Source: an uncultured bacterium | GTDB lineage: Bacteria; Cyanobacteriota; Vampirovibrionia; Obscuribacterales; Obscuribacteraceae | Direction: 5' to 3' | Length of the DNA stretch: 64,000 nucleotides | NCBI GenBank assembly: GCA_903835185.1 | Contig: CAILLX010000054.1 | Span: forward strand, 1-64,000 | Part shown: positions 1 through 9,589 of the stretch, in pieces | How positions within the stretch are numbered: the first letter of the stretch is position 1 | Layout of the letters: every line of letters starts with the position of its first letter | Notes under the pieces: model-generated | Told to the model about the DNA's origin: nothing | The model's input: only the letters and a program-made list of their open reading frames with translations | Database searches by the model: none | Program-made: the position numbers and the translations under genes

Positions 1-20
1 ACGGTTCCGCCCAGTCGGCA

Positions 21-34
21 ACAGCTAAAGCTGT
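21..34. repeat. small inverted repeat at left edge
   Basis: ACAGCT-AA-AGCTGT is a perfect 6-bp inverted repeat, and flanking GGCA (17-20) and TGCC (36-39) extend the symmetry with small bulges. It lies about 100 bp upstream of the first gene and could be an operator or the end of a terminator belonging to a gene left of the window. No T-tract follows it. Two TTGACA hexamers occur at 94-99 and 108-113, but neither has a good -10 box before the start codon. Confidence 0.25.
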
Positions 35-130
35 ATGCCTCCGTGGCGGTCTCAATTAAATGTCAACGGGTAATTACAGATTGGACTAACCCTTTGACAC
101 AAAACTATTGACAGATCCGAGATCTACATC

Positions 131-877
131 ATGGCACCGTTTAGAGCCACGCCTGCCTTCTACGACCTGCCTCTCGAAAGTGGTGAAACAGACATGTATG
201 AGTTCTTCAAGAACCATTCAGAGATAGGTCCATTTGTACAATTGCCACGAACTGGCACTATAGCTGCCGACATTCAGAACTTCTTCTCCAGATGGTCTCC
301 CAGCAACAATGATTATGCCGTAGAGTTCAAACAATCGACCTCGGCACCATCGTTCAGCTACACTCCATCAGCAGAAGAATCGAGAGAGCTCATAGCGCTT
401 TATGCCAATGCGTCATTTGCTAAGCTAGCCGGGCAGCAACCTGCTCAAGCCACCAGATTGGCTATTGCTTACAAACTGGTCACACCGCTTACACCGGCAA
501 TCGTTGTCGCAGGCAGCATGCCCGCAACCAGCCCCTCCAGCAGTAATGACTCAGCTTCATCACAGGCTAGCACAATGGTTGTTCAAGGTATCAATACTGC
601 AGGCACAGTACGTGTCAATAATCTTGCCAATCTGGAGGCGCTCCTCAATATTCTCGCCAATCTATTTGAGGTAGGCGGAATAGCACTGGGTTGCTGTGTG
701 TTCTTGCAAGGTCTGACCAGTCGAGGCGCCGTCACACGCTTTCTCGGAACTGACTTAGAGCTCTCTGCTGGAGCACGCATGGGTATCGGCGCTGGACTCA
801 TCCTGGCTGCATTTACCGTCCCCGGCATGATCAACTGGTTTGTCGCCTCAGCCCGTGATGCCAATCTGTTCAGCTAA
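131..877 (+). CDS. hypothetical protein with two C-terminal membrane helices
   Basis: I do not recognise a family. The 248-residue protein has a soluble N-terminal half, a Ser/Ala-rich linker (about 130-150), and two hydrophobic helices near 170-198 and 212-238 separated by a short polar loop. A Leu/Asn-rich stretch immediately precedes the first helix. The layout (N-L-x-N-L pattern, helix, short polar loop, helix) loosely resembles small two-helix subunits of secretion or conjugation machines such as IcmC/IcmD, but that is shape only and no other such genes are nearby. There is no cleavable signal peptide. The ATG has no strong Shine-Dalgarno. It converges on the gene at 912-1979, with a hairpin between them. 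Confidence 0.6.
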   Translation: MAPFRATPAFYDLPLESGETDMYEFFKNHSEIGPFVQLPRTGTIAADIQNFFSRWSPSNNDYAVEFKQSTSAPSFSYTPSAEESRELIALYANASFAKLAGQQPAQATRLAIAYKLVTPLTPAIVVAGSMPATSPSSSNDSASSQASTMVVQGINTAGTVRVNNLANLEALLNILANLFEVGGIALGCCVFLQGLTSRGAVTRFLGTDLELSAGARMGIGAGLILAAFTVPGMINWFVASARDANLFS

Positions 878-897
878 GAGTGTCCAGCCTCAACATA

Positions 898-928
898 GTT
901 GCACCTCTGTCTCAGGCAGGGGTGCAAC
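898..928. terminator. hairpin between convergent genes
   Basis: A 12-bp stem (898-909 with 917-928, one G-T wobble) encloses a 7-nt loop. It sits 20 bp after the stop of the plus-strand gene and contains the stop codon of the minus-strand gene (912-914) in its loop. No U-tract follows on either strand, so it may be a bidirectional attenuating hairpin or a 3'-end RNA stabiliser rather than a classic intrinsic terminator. Confidence 0.45.
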
Positions 929-1979
929 TGTGATACAGCAACAACAAACAGAGCTGCACAGAGGATGAAGGTGACAAGCCAGTTGGAAGCAGGAAGGTGT
1001 AATCCATCCTTATACTCCTCACCTGGCGCAATAAACTTCTACTGGCGTCCATCGCTCGAATTACCAGATTACTAGTGCTGCCTGGACCAAAAACAATTCC
1101 ATGATTAGCCAGTACACTGAGCTCGTTAGAATTGAAACCGCTGGCGGCAAACAGAGCTTCACCAGTGGTAGCGAAGTGCTCGACAGCAACGTTGCCCTGC
1201 AATGGGAATTGATTGAACTGCCCTTGCATTGGCGAACTTGTCCACGGGGTGTTGTCCGTGGCAATACGTGTACCAATTTGCTCATTCAACAAGAATTGCT
1301 GGTTGAGTTGCGCTTGTTCTGCTTGAGCAAGAGAGTTCCAGAAAGATAAAAATGCTGCAAATGGTGACGTTGGCAATGACAACGATACTGATGGCAATGA
1401 AGATGGAGAAGGTGGTTGGGGAGGTGGTAGTGGCGGTGGTGGAACAGGAATCCATGGAGAAGGAGGAGTTAATCCAGCCTGTATCAGGTCACCGCTGCCA
1501 AGTGTAATGAACTGTGCATTACTGTCAACATTGAATACAACATTGCCTCCAGAAACATTGATACTTACAGGTCCGCTTGCCGTTATGTCAGCAAAGTTTT
1601 GTCCAAAATAAGCATTCCCACCACCAGCTGCCGAAACAGTCACGTTAACCGGCACTGTACCTGGAACAAAAGGTGGTACCGGCATACCACCGACAACTAG
1701 ATACGCGCTACTGTTAGCAGCATTTAGCAGTACTGTGGATCCAAGCCGAATATTACCGCTAAATACTGCATCTTGTAACGTCAAGATGCCATTTGCCGCG
1801 ACTAATGCTGAATTGTTCACAATCTGAATATTACCCTGTGTCGCAAGAACAGTTATTCCTCCGCCCATCGTTATCGCAACTGGAGTGTTTGTAATTATTG
1901 ATGGCGCTACCAGACAGAAATTGGCCGAACTTGTACTGTCAGTAACTGTCCACAATGAGCTGACACACAGTGACGCCAA
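912..1979 (-). CDS. filamentous-haemagglutinin-like / Pro-rich surface protein
   Basis: This 355-residue protein has an N-terminal half rich in Gly, Asn, Ser, Val and Ala with alternating short beta-strand patterns (GNIQI, GNIRL, ANGIL, SGPVSINVSGG). That composition is typical of filamentous haemagglutinin or autotransporter passenger beta-helices. A Pro-rich linker (about residues 170-200) leads to a second region with a segment ending VLANHGIVFGPG. The last 25 or so residues look unlike the rest and may reflect a frameshift. The start is a TTG with no clear Shine-Dalgarno, 20 bp after the stop of the barrel gene, so co-transcription is likely. Exported surface location is inferred from composition; the function is unknown. 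Confidence 0.5.
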   Translation of the reverse strand: MASLCVSSLWTVTDSTSSANFCLVAPSIITNTPVAITMGGGITVLATQGNIQIVNNSALVAANGILTLQDAVFSGNIRLGSTVLLNAANSSAYLVVGGMPVPPFVPGTVPVNVTVSAAGGGNAYFGQNFADITASGPVSINVSGGNVVFNVDSNAQFITLGSGDLIQAGLTPPSPWIPVPPPPLPPPQPPSPSSLPSVSLSLPTSPFAAFLSFWNSLAQAEQAQLNQQFLLNEQIGTRIATDNTPWTSSPMQGQFNQFPLQGNVAVEHFATTGEALFAASGFNSNELSVLANHGIVFGPGSTSNLVIRAMDASRSLLRQVRSIRMDYTFLLPTGLSPSSSVQLCLLLLYHSCTPA

Positions 1980-1999
1980 AAGACGCGGACAACCGCTCT

Positions 2000-3295
2000 T
2001 TAGATACCCTTTAGCTTTGGTTTCCCCTGAACACCAGAGCTGGTTGCTTCGTTATCAGAATCAGTGCTATTGATGGGTCCGCTGGCGCTGTCACTCGCAC
2101 TCCCGACAGTGTTGCCGTTGTTCGGATTGACTGATGTAGGATGTCCTTTCGATGAACCTGGCGGTCCCAGATTCTCAGATTCCATAATCTGCTTGCGCAT
2201 GTTATCCATCGCACCATAATAGGATGGCTTGCTCACCGACAAACGCAGTCCGCCATAGAGACGAAAGTCAAATCCGCTCAAGCCTGGAGCTTTATGCGAG
2301 TCCCAGTTCCAGATAGGCTCTGCTCTCACAAATGCAACCAATGCTGGAAGTGTCTTGATTATCGGCCGATTGACTTCAATATCGGCAATCATGCTCACAT
2401 TGCTTTGCCGCGGAATGGAATCATTAAACGGCGGATGTCTGAAGTTAGTGACAAGCGTATCGTTAACAACTAAGTTCCATGCCCCACGCTTGTAGAGATA
2501 TCCCAGTGTGTAAAAGGGATCAATCTCGCGAGTCGGTGCAACAAAATAATCGCCGCCACGCAATTGCAATAACGTACTCCCAAACACAATGTTGTTTGGA
2601 TTGAGCACATGAGTGACTGTAGCGCCTGGAAGAAAGTCAAACTGCCGAAGATGACTTGTCTGCCATAACTCACGAGCTTGAAAATCAAGTTGCAAGTTGG
2701 TCTTTCGCCCCAGCGCTATATTATGCTGCAAACCCCACGAAACTGACTGTGTGGTGGGGAAATTGAGCATTGTGTGCTCAGCAAATAAATCCTTAATGAC
2801 AAAATAGTTGGCATAAATAGACGTGTTCTTCAGAACGTTATAACCCACAGTGACATTGGGTAGAATTCGGAAGGCATAGTCAGCCTTAGGATGGCTATAA
2901 GTAAAGAAGACATTAGTGTCCAGACGTTGGGACACCTCAGTGGTCGAATTGAACCAGAGCCTCTCAGGCAGCGACTGAAAAATGCGGAATTTATACCCTG
3001 GAGAAAAATTGTTGCGCTCTGGAGCAACCGAAAAGGGGGTGACGTCTGTAGGGATGAACTGCGGAGGCGCTACCTGAGCAAGCTGAGTTTCTCGCACATT
3101 AAGGTTAATCGGAGCCAACCCGCTATTTGTCCCTGATAATCCCTGTGCTTGTCCAGGCGTGACTGTCTGTGTCATCAGTGAAACAGCTAAGCTCATAAAG
3201 CACAGACATCGTCTCAGACGCTTCCAACAACCAACATCAGAGTACTCATCCTGGGAACTTCTCAGCCCCCTCTTTTCAACAAAAGCCATGAACAC
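2000..3295 (-). CDS. putative outer-membrane beta-barrel protein
   Basis: The 431-residue protein begins with a long, basic N-region and a hydrophobic segment (about residues 30-50) ending in an AQA-like cleavage site, consistent with a signal peptide. The mature part is full of alternating hydrophobic/aromatic strands (YAFRILPNV, TSIYANYF, TNLQLDFQA), as in outer-membrane barrels. The C-terminal 75 residues are a polar Ser/Asn/Gly-rich tail that is unlikely to be membrane-embedded. I see no POTRA or TonB-plug signature. A GTG start is supported by an upstream AGGG. It lies 20 bp upstream of the haemagglutinin-like gene and downstream of the GT87 gene, all on the minus strand. Substrate or partner unknown. 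Confidence 0.55.
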   Translation of the reverse strand: MFMAFVEKRGLRSSQDEYSDVGCWKRLRRCLCFMSLAVSLMTQTVTPGQAQGLSGTNSGLAPINLNVRETQLAQVAPPQFIPTDVTPFSVAPERNNFSPGYKFRIFQSLPERLWFNSTTEVSQRLDTNVFFTYSHPKADYAFRILPNVTVGYNVLKNTSIYANYFVIKDLFAEHTMLNFPTTQSVSWGLQHNIALGRKTNLQLDFQARELWQTSHLRQFDFLPGATVTHVLNPNNIVFGSTLLQLRGGDYFVAPTREIDPFYTLGYLYKRGAWNLVVNDTLVTNFRHPPFNDSIPRQSNVSMIADIEVNRPIIKTLPALVAFVRAEPIWNWDSHKAPGLSGFDFRLYGGLRLSVSKPSYYGAMDNMRKQIMESENLGPPGSSKGHPTSVNPNNGNTVGSASDSASGPINSTDSDNEATSSGVQGKPKLKGI

Positions 3296-3423
3296 GCAAA
3301 CCCTACCAATTCATTCATCTGGCTACCAAACAGGCTTCCTGCATGATTTTACACCTCAAAACCGCTTTGTGCATAATGGAAATAGATTTGCCTGGCTTTG
3401 AACATTTGCTGAGCTGATGCCAG

Positions 3424-4737
3424 TCAGACAGACCGGTCACTCTGGTGTGTAGACACTGAAAGACTCTGCTGCCAGCATACGAAGCCAGCAACAAACAATG
3501 CTGCATTGAGAATGAACATAAGGAGAAACGGTGCCCAGATGGCAATCGGTAGAGCAGCCAGCACGAGCCAGCTTGTCAATGGATAGCTAGTGACAAGTAA
3601 GCACCAGATGCGATGACATCCGCGCTCCAGCCTTGCTACTCCAGCTAGACTGACTACCTGCAGAGTAATTGCCAGAGGCGCCAGCATGAGCAGGTCGTAG
3701 CTGTGGGTGTGCGGACTGGCAAGCAAGCAGAGCAGCACTGTCAGACAGATGGCAAAACGTGTGTCAGCAGACGCTGATCGAGTGGTTTTTGCCCACAGCC
3801 AGAAGGTGGCAACAAGACCAGCTAACATGGCGGCAATTCCCACCCTTACAGCCCACCAGTCAGGCATCACCAGTGAGGCCAGCCCCCTGGCACAAACCAT
3901 CTTGTTGGCATGCACTCCAAGAAATTCAGGCGCAGCTTCAGCATGCAGAAGCATGGCAGGATAAGAGAACACATTTTCCCAGCCAACAGTAGCTCCGGCA
4001 GCCGTAAGCAATACCAGCTCGACTATTGCGGCTGCAACGAGAATGCGGTAGCGCTTACATGCAAGAGCAGGGATAGCAAAGAACAAAGTATAATGCGGCT
4101 TAAAAGAAAGCAGCGCCAGGGTAGCACCAGCGACAAGATCCCGCCGGCTGAGCCAGGACCATAAGTAAAGGCAAAGAAGGGTAAGCACAAGCCAGCCTTG
4201 CTGCCCTGCGCGCAAGTTCACTATGGCAGGGAAACTAGCGGCAGAACCGAGTAGTACTAAGAACAGTTGCAGAAGAGACAGCCCACTTTCCTTACGCAAC
4301 AATAAAAGCAACGCACCCAAGCCGCACGCCAGAGATAAGCCGGACGAGAGCAGGTAAGCCATCTCCAGTGGCATGCATGAGAGCGGACGCCAGAGAGCAA
4401 AAATAAATGGTACGTGCTGATTAAAAAAAGGCTGATTAATATGAGCTGGCGCAATGGCTGCATTGAACCATTTGAGCTGCACTAACGGATCATAAATATG
4501 ATGAGCATCAGCTGAAAAAGCAATCTTGCTATCCAAATAAAACAAAATGAAATCAGAGCAGGTCACATATCCGCGCTGAACCGATACCAGGAGCTTGCCT
4601 GATACAAACAGCTCTGTTATCTGTTGGAGCGAAGTAAAAAATAGCAAGAGGATGAGCGCAAGATAAACTGCATTTACAGCTGCATCCAATAGCGACTGTC
4701 TGTGCAAAACCTGATCCTCTTTGTGCAACAAAACCAC
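3424..4737 (-). CDS. GT87-family (DUF2029) membrane glycosyltransferase
   Basis: A 437-residue polytopic membrane protein with roughly ten hydrophobic segments. After the first helix, a loop carries SDFILFY (about 61-67) and HHIYDP (79-84), matching the D-F-x-x-F-Y ... Y-D pattern of the GT87/DUF2029 family. Members are polyprenyl-phosphate-sugar dependent mannosyl- or related transferases that act on the outer face of the inner membrane. The next conserved loop (HVPFIFALWRPLS, about 108-120) also fits the family. It is the first of three minus-strand genes with the barrel and haemagglutinin-like genes, so it may modify a surface glycan or protein. The acceptor and donor cannot be read from the sequence. 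Confidence 0.75.
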   Translation of the reverse strand: MVLLHKEDQVLHRQSLLDAAVNAVYLALILLLFFTSLQQITELFVSGKLLVSVQRGYVTCSDFILFYLDSKIAFSADAHHIYDPLVQLKWFNAAIAPAHINQPFFNQHVPFIFALWRPLSCMPLEMAYLLSSGLSLACGLGALLLLLRKESGLSLLQLFLVLLGSAASFPAIVNLRAGQQGWLVLTLLCLYLWSWLSRRDLVAGATLALLSFKPHYTLFFAIPALACKRYRILVAAAIVELVLLTAAGATVGWENVFSYPAMLLHAEAAPEFLGVHANKMVCARGLASLVMPDWWAVRVGIAAMLAGLVATFWLWAKTTRSASADTRFAICLTVLLCLLASPHTHSYDLLMLAPLAITLQVVSLAGVARLERGCHRIWCLLVTSYPLTSWLVLAALPIAIWAPFLLMFILNAALFVAGFVCWQQSLSVSTHQSDRSV

Positions 4738-4745
4738 CGCCAGTT

Positions 4746-4751
4746 ATTATA
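4746..4751 (-). promoter_or_regulatory. -10 box close to the GT87 start
   Basis: A perfect TATAAT on the minus strand ends 8 bp before the ATG at 4737. If used, transcription would start at or next to the start codon, giving a leaderless or nearly leaderless mRNA. No good -35 hexamer stands 16-18 bp upstream. Confidence 0.3.
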
Positions 4752-4890
4752 AAACTACTTCAGCTCTAACTCCGCGCGATTCAGAATGTCCCGACTCAAA
4801 TGTTGCCTACACTTGCGATCGATGAGCTTAACGTGTACACCTTGAGCTTCCCAATCTTGTTCTTGCACAAATCTCAGTACTCACCTGGTG

Positions 4891-7800
4891 CTAGAAGGAG
4901 AATAAAAACTCTAAATCTTCTTGAGTAAGCTCTTTTGCTACCCCTTCATCACCACCGATAACCAGCTCGGCTAGCTCTTTCTTCTTCTTTTGCAACGCCA
5001 AGATCTTCTCTTCCACTGTCCCTTTGGTGATGAGCTTATAGTTAAAGACATGTCTGGTTTGGCCAATTCTGTGAGCACGATCAGTTGCTTGATTCTCGAC
5101 AGCTGGATTCCACCAGGGATCATAGTGAATTACATAGTCGGCTCCGGTAAGATTCAGTCCGGTACCACCTGCTTTGAGACTAATCAAGAAAATAGGAATC
5201 GAGTCATCAGCGTTAAAACGATTAACTTTATCCAGACGATCCTTGGCAGGAGTCTGTCCATCCAGATATTCGTATGAGTATGTTGTCTTGTCCAGTTCGT
5301 TGCGAATAAGTGTCAGCATCTCAACAAATTGGCTGAACACCAGGACCTTGTGTCCTTCTTCCACAAGTTCATCAATCATCTCGAGCAGAGCAAAGAGTTT
5401 TGCCGACTCAGGCAACTTGCTATCCCCTCTGTTCTTAAGGAGACGCGGATCGCAGCATACCTGGCGAAGCCTCAACAGAGCAGCTAGTACTGAGATCTGC
5501 GATCTGCCTATGCCCCGGGAGGCAATCTCTCCAAATATCTTCTGTCGGCATTCATCGAGCACGTCCAGATAGAGCGAACGTTGTTCATCATCAAGTTCGC
5601 ACAGGTTAATGATATCGGTCCTATCAGGCAGCTCTCGCTCGACCTGACTCTTCATACGCCTCAAGATAAACGGGTGCGCAATCTTGCGCAATTTTTGCCC
5701 GACTCCTTCAATACCACTCTCAATCGGTCTTTCAAAAGTGTCGTTAAAATCACGATATGTCCCCAAAAACTCAGGCATCAAAAAGTCGAAGATTGACCAG
5801 AGCTCCTTGAGACGATTTTCAACCGGTGTCCCTGTTAGAGCCAGACGATGCAGGGCGTTAAGCTGCCTACAGGCCTTGGCTCCCACAGAATCCGGATTCT
5901 TGATGTTTTGTGCTTCGTCAAGAATGACAAATTCAAACGGAATGTTCTTGAGCGCCTCATAATCGCGGCGAATGATACCATATGTGGTGAACAATACATC
6001 TGGCTTTCCTTTGCTGTCACGTCCAAGTTTTGACAGTAGCTCCCCTCTCTCTCGCCCTAAAAACAGCTCGGTCTTGAGAGTCGGCGTAAAACGCTGAGCT
6101 TCGGTCATCCAGTTGTAGACAACAGATGTGGGTGCCACCACCAGAGACGGTAAACGTTTTTGCCCGTCTTTATGGTGAGCAAGAAGAATAGCCAGAGCCT
6201 GGATTGTCTTACCAAGTCCCATATCGTCAGCCAGAATGCCTGACAGTCCGTACTCGCGCAAGAAGTAGAGCCAGTGGAACCCTTCTTTCTGGTATTCACG
6301 CAAAGCACCGCGAAAGTCGGTATGGACCTCTATTGGTGTCAACTCCTTAAAGTTGCGCAACTTTGTGAGAAATTCGTGGAAGCCTTCGTCAGCCACTGTG
6401 TTGATACCGTGAGCCTCAAGAGCTGCCGCCACATGCAATGCCTGAAAAAGCGGTCGCCCCCGCTCTTTACCTGGAATCTCTTTAGACTGTCCCACTACCT
6501 TCAAAAGACTAAGCAGTGTCTGCACTGGCAGCCGGCAAAACTCATTATTGGAGAGCTTAATATAATTCTTGTTATGGCAAACAGAGTCAACTATCTGCTC
6601 GAAAGGAACAGAATCACCGTTAGAACAGGCGGTCAGATCAAAATCGAACTTATAAGCATTCTTCTTCAACGTCAGACCGGCTGTAAGGTTGAGCGGCTCT
6701 TCACGTACACGAAAAGTGGCAAGCTCTTGCAATCCGGTCACATCCCACTGATTGCATTGTTCGGAAGAAAGATAATAGACGACATCTAAAGCTGGCTCTT
6801 CCAGAAAGAAAAAGCGATCAGCTATTGTTCGCATCGGCAGCAGATTAGAGAGAAAACGCCTCACCTGGCTCTCCAGCTCCCACATCCGCTTCACCCAGAC
6901 ACTCTGCCCGCTGTCTGAGATGGTACGGGTATAAAGCTCAGACTCCACTGCTGAGGTCTCGTCTCGCGATGGCAAGACCAGCTCTCCATAAGCAAAACCT
7001 AAAGCCAGCTCCAATCCGTCCTTTTTCTCAGCAAGCCTGATTACTACTTTGGGCGGCTCTGTTACTGCCACCGGAAACGGAGCAACAGTCTCATCCAGCT
7101 TGACCGGCAGCCTCTTCTTTAATATAGGCAGGTCTACAGCAAGAAACTTAGGCACCAGATCCAGTTTTACAGTCATCTCGCCATGAGAATCGAAGAAAGG
7201 GAACAATCTGTGCAAGGCGGAGACATCAATACTGTAAAAGACACTGTGCGAAAGCACCCAGCATGACTGCCCTAAGAAGAATATAGAGTCCGGCAACACC
7301 TGCCCATCGTCCCTCTGGGCAACAAGTTTGAGTAGAAGTTCACCACTTTCAGTCTCAGATATGACTACGATAGGCTTGGCAGCAACGCCAGCAAAACTAA
7401 TCTGGCTGCCATCATTTGTATTGACCAGCTGGGCACAAAGAGAGATGTGTCCAATTACTGCACCTTCGTCCCCTCTGGGCACCCTGTGCCCGCCAGCTGG
7501 ACCTTTGGTCGTCTGTGGAAGCAAAGTTAGATATCTTGTCAGGCGCCAGATTCGTGACTCAGGCGGCAGCAAATCAAGAATCTGCGGCGGAATCTTGAGA
7601 ATATTAACTTTGCCGTGCCTCTCGTCAGGCATCGTCCCAAGAATCAGTGCAAGCGGCTTTTCAAGCACCAGCACTCCCAGCGTGAATTGAGCGGCTGCTT
7701 CTTCAACGAGAGCATCTTTTGGATCATCAAGAAGATCGCGTGCTTTTGGCACCCTCTCTTCAGTCAACTCCCGGGGGCGTTCAGGCTCGTTTAAATCAAA

Positions 7801-8115
7801 TCTGATACCGGGCTGCCTTCTGGCAATATAAGTAAGCAGGACTGCTACTGAGTGTTTGCAAACCTCTTCAAAATAAGGGCAGGAGCACTCAGCTTTAAAC
7901 ACTTCAGGCTCGTCGACCTGGACGGTAACCCGGTATGGTTGAGGCTCAGAACCGATGACAAGAGCTTCGACTTTTTCGCCAGATCCAGTCTCTTCATACT
8001 TGAGGACCTTCTTGCGGCGATAGTATTGAATGCCGCGACGATAGACCGGCTCGCTACTGGCCTCTTGAACGGCTTTGAGCGCTAATGTCATTCTTTTACC
8101 AGGTGCAGGTTTCAT
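4891..8115 (-). CDS. SWIM-domain SNF2-family helicase
   Basis: This 1074-residue DNA-dependent ATPase belongs to the Swi2/Snf2 group. Near the N terminus C77, C79, C86 and H88 form a CxCx6CxH SWIM zinc finger, which binds DNA or protein. A long middle region (about 130-600) of unclear fold precedes the motor. Motor motifs include DDMGLGKT (Walker A, about 633), DEAQ (about 735), LTGTPVENR, and in the second RecA lobe LISLKAGGTGLNLT and TDRAHRIGQ (about 1016). Bacterial members with this layout are linked to chromatin-like remodelling, repair or transcription recycling, but the role is rarely established. No restriction or defence genes flank it. ATG at 8115 has a weak Shine-Dalgarno; ATG at 8091 is an alternative. 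Confidence 0.9.
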   Translation of the reverse strand: MKPAPGKRMTLALKAVQEASSEPVYRRGIQYYRRKKVLKYEETGSGEKVEALVIGSEPQPYRVTVQVDEPEVFKAECSCPYFEEVCKHSVAVLLTYIARRQPGIRFDLNEPERPRELTEERVPKARDLLDDPKDALVEEAAAQFTLGVLVLEKPLALILGTMPDERHGKVNILKIPPQILDLLPPESRIWRLTRYLTLLPQTTKGPAGGHRVPRGDEGAVIGHISLCAQLVNTNDGSQISFAGVAAKPIVVISETESGELLLKLVAQRDDGQVLPDSIFFLGQSCWVLSHSVFYSIDVSALHRLFPFFDSHGEMTVKLDLVPKFLAVDLPILKKRLPVKLDETVAPFPVAVTEPPKVVIRLAEKKDGLELALGFAYGELVLPSRDETSAVESELYTRTISDSGQSVWVKRMWELESQVRRFLSNLLPMRTIADRFFFLEEPALDVVYYLSSEQCNQWDVTGLQELATFRVREEPLNLTAGLTLKKNAYKFDFDLTACSNGDSVPFEQIVDSVCHNKNYIKLSNNEFCRLPVQTLLSLLKVVGQSKEIPGKERGRPLFQALHVAAALEAHGINTVADEGFHEFLTKLRNFKELTPIEVHTDFRGALREYQKEGFHWLYFLREYGLSGILADDMGLGKTIQALAILLAHHKDGQKRLPSLVVAPTSVVYNWMTEAQRFTPTLKTELFLGRERGELLSKLGRDSKGKPDVLFTTYGIIRRDYEALKNIPFEFVILDEAQNIKNPDSVGAKACRQLNALHRLALTGTPVENRLKELWSIFDFLMPEFLGTYRDFNDTFERPIESGIEGVGQKLRKIAHPFILRRMKSQVERELPDRTDIINLCELDDEQRSLYLDVLDECRQKIFGEIASRGIGRSQISVLAALLRLRQVCCDPRLLKNRGDSKLPESAKLFALLEMIDELVEEGHKVLVFSQFVEMLTLIRNELDKTTYSYEYLDGQTPAKDRLDKVNRFNADDSIPIFLISLKAGGTGLNLTGADYVIHYDPWWNPAVENQATDRAHRIGQTRHVFNYKLITKGTVEEKILALQKKKKELAELVIGGDEGVAKELTQEDLEFLFSF

Positions 8116-8244
8116 ACAAGCAGCTGCGACCTATAGCCAGGCTCAGACAAAACAGGCTGTTGTGCCGGACAGGTAAGTCCTCCGGCTCTTCAGCACTGCG
8201 GTATACAAGCTTATCACGACACGAGCCAAGACTGAACCTAGGAC

Positions 8245-9366
8245 CTACCCCTTACTGCGAAAGTGGAGCAGGTTGCCAGGACGGGGATAGCTGCTCACCC
8301 GCTCCACCACCTGCTCGACAACTCTTTTCATCTCTTCCTGGCTATTCTCCAACTGCCGGCAATATCCTTGCATCTGATCGGCTTGCGACCTCAACTGTTG
8401 AGCATCGCTTGTGAGGACAGGAATAAGAGACTCAAGTTCTGACAGAACAATAGATGGCGGATTCCCAGGCGGGCGAATTTTGACCTGCCAGTCACACTGG
8501 ACGCTTGTCTCAGGAACCGACAGAGCTACCTTAAGCCTTTCCAGAGCCTCCTTGAGAAGCAAAGCTCTTTTGTAAGTCTGCTCTGCCTCCTGCTCCAGCC
8601 ACTTCTTGCGTGAGTTCTGGGTAACAAGCTCGGCTGTCAGATGATCTAGCGCTTTTTGTCTGATCTCCAGCTCTTTGCCTAAATATTCCTTTTCTTGAGC
8701 TGCTATAGCAGCTGTACGCTGTCTCAACAAGACAAGAAAGATAAGTGCCAGAGTAAACCCAACTGTGACCAGGGTCTGGAGCAGATAGCCTCTCTTGGAC
8801 CCGGAAAGCTCAACCCAGTTTGTCGTTAAAAAATGGCTGATATCGGAAGCAAAAGGAGGCGGCGGTTGGCGAACATAATAAACTCGCCCAAGGACACGAC
8901 TTGCCGGCAGACGTCCCACCTGCGTGGCCAGAGCAGCCCGTGGAGAGCTGTGCTCAAAAACCGGCTCAAGCGGTGGTGGGTCTGTAAGAAGATCGTACGG
9001 TTCAGGAGATCTGGAGAGATATTCAGGCGAGATCACTTTCTGCCAGGAGCCCTGGTGATAAACTTTGCCGGTTCGATAAAGAACTGATCTTCCTGCCGGG
9101 TCGGTTATCACCAACCCAAAAATACCGTAAGTTGAGTCAAGTACGCTCTGAATAAGATCGTCACGTCCAGCAACAACCAGTTCAGACAATGTAACTGGAA
9201 GAGTGTGATGCAGCATATTGAAATCGACTGTCTGCACCTTGAAAATTGTGCCATCCCAGTAGCTGTCATAGTTGACTTTGCAGAGAAACACCCAGAACAA
9301 AAGTGCTCCAGCAAATATTGCCAGCAAAAGAGCTCTCTTCTTCAAAAAAGGAATCAATCGATCCAT
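8245..9366 (-). CDS. membrane protein with periplasmic sensor-like domain and cytoplasmic coiled coil
   Basis: The 373-residue protein has a transmembrane helix at about 10-30, a predicted extracytoplasmic domain to about 195, and a second helix at about 196-218. A cytoplasmic part follows, dominated by Lys/Glu/Gln heptads (about 220-280 and 310-360). The outer domain contains VITDPAGRSVLYRTG, which resembles the ligand-sensing cores of single-Cache or PAS-like sensors. No HAMP, kinase, GGDEF or methyl-accepting signature follows, so it is a sensor-shaped protein without a known output. It lies about 130 bp upstream of the SNF2 gene on the same strand; whether the two work together is unknown. 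Confidence 0.65.
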   Translation of the reverse strand: MDRLIPFLKKRALLLAIFAGALLFWVFLCKVNYDSYWDGTIFKVQTVDFNMLHHTLPVTLSELVVAGRDDLIQSVLDSTYGIFGLVITDPAGRSVLYRTGKVYHQGSWQKVISPEYLSRSPEPYDLLTDPPPLEPVFEHSSPRAALATQVGRLPASRVLGRVYYVRQPPPPFASDISHFLTTNWVELSGSKRGYLLQTLVTVGFTLALIFLVLLRQRTAAIAAQEKEYLGKELEIRQKALDHLTAELVTQNSRKKWLEQEAEQTYKRALLLKEALERLKVALSVPETSVQCDWQVKIRPPGNPPSIVLSELESLIPVLTSDAQQLRSQADQMQGYCRQLENSQEEMKRVVEQVVERVSSYPRPGNLLHFRSKG

Positions 9367-9589
9367 AAGCCCCTTGGCAATTCAGACCACACCCTTTATC
9401 TTCTTACCCGTTCAGGCTGCAAACCTTCCTTATATATAGCAACAGAGCCTGAGCAACTGCTAAATGCCTTCTGGCAGAACAGCATGGCTTGACCGATTAA
9501 GAAGGACTGAATCAAAAAACTAGCGACAGTTCAATTTTGACTGAAAGAAAAAATATTTTGCAATTTATCAATTTTCTGGTTAAAGAGGT

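Noticed and set aside
94-113. Two TTGACA hexamers before the first gene as a promoter
   Set aside because: No acceptable -10 hexamer at 16-18 bp for the first, and the second would place the -10 over the start codon.
4891-8115. SNF2 helicase as part of a DISARM or other defence system
   Set aside because: No methyltransferase, DUF1998, PLD or nuclease gene is adjacent, and the SWIM-SNF2 layout is common as a stand-alone bacterial protein.
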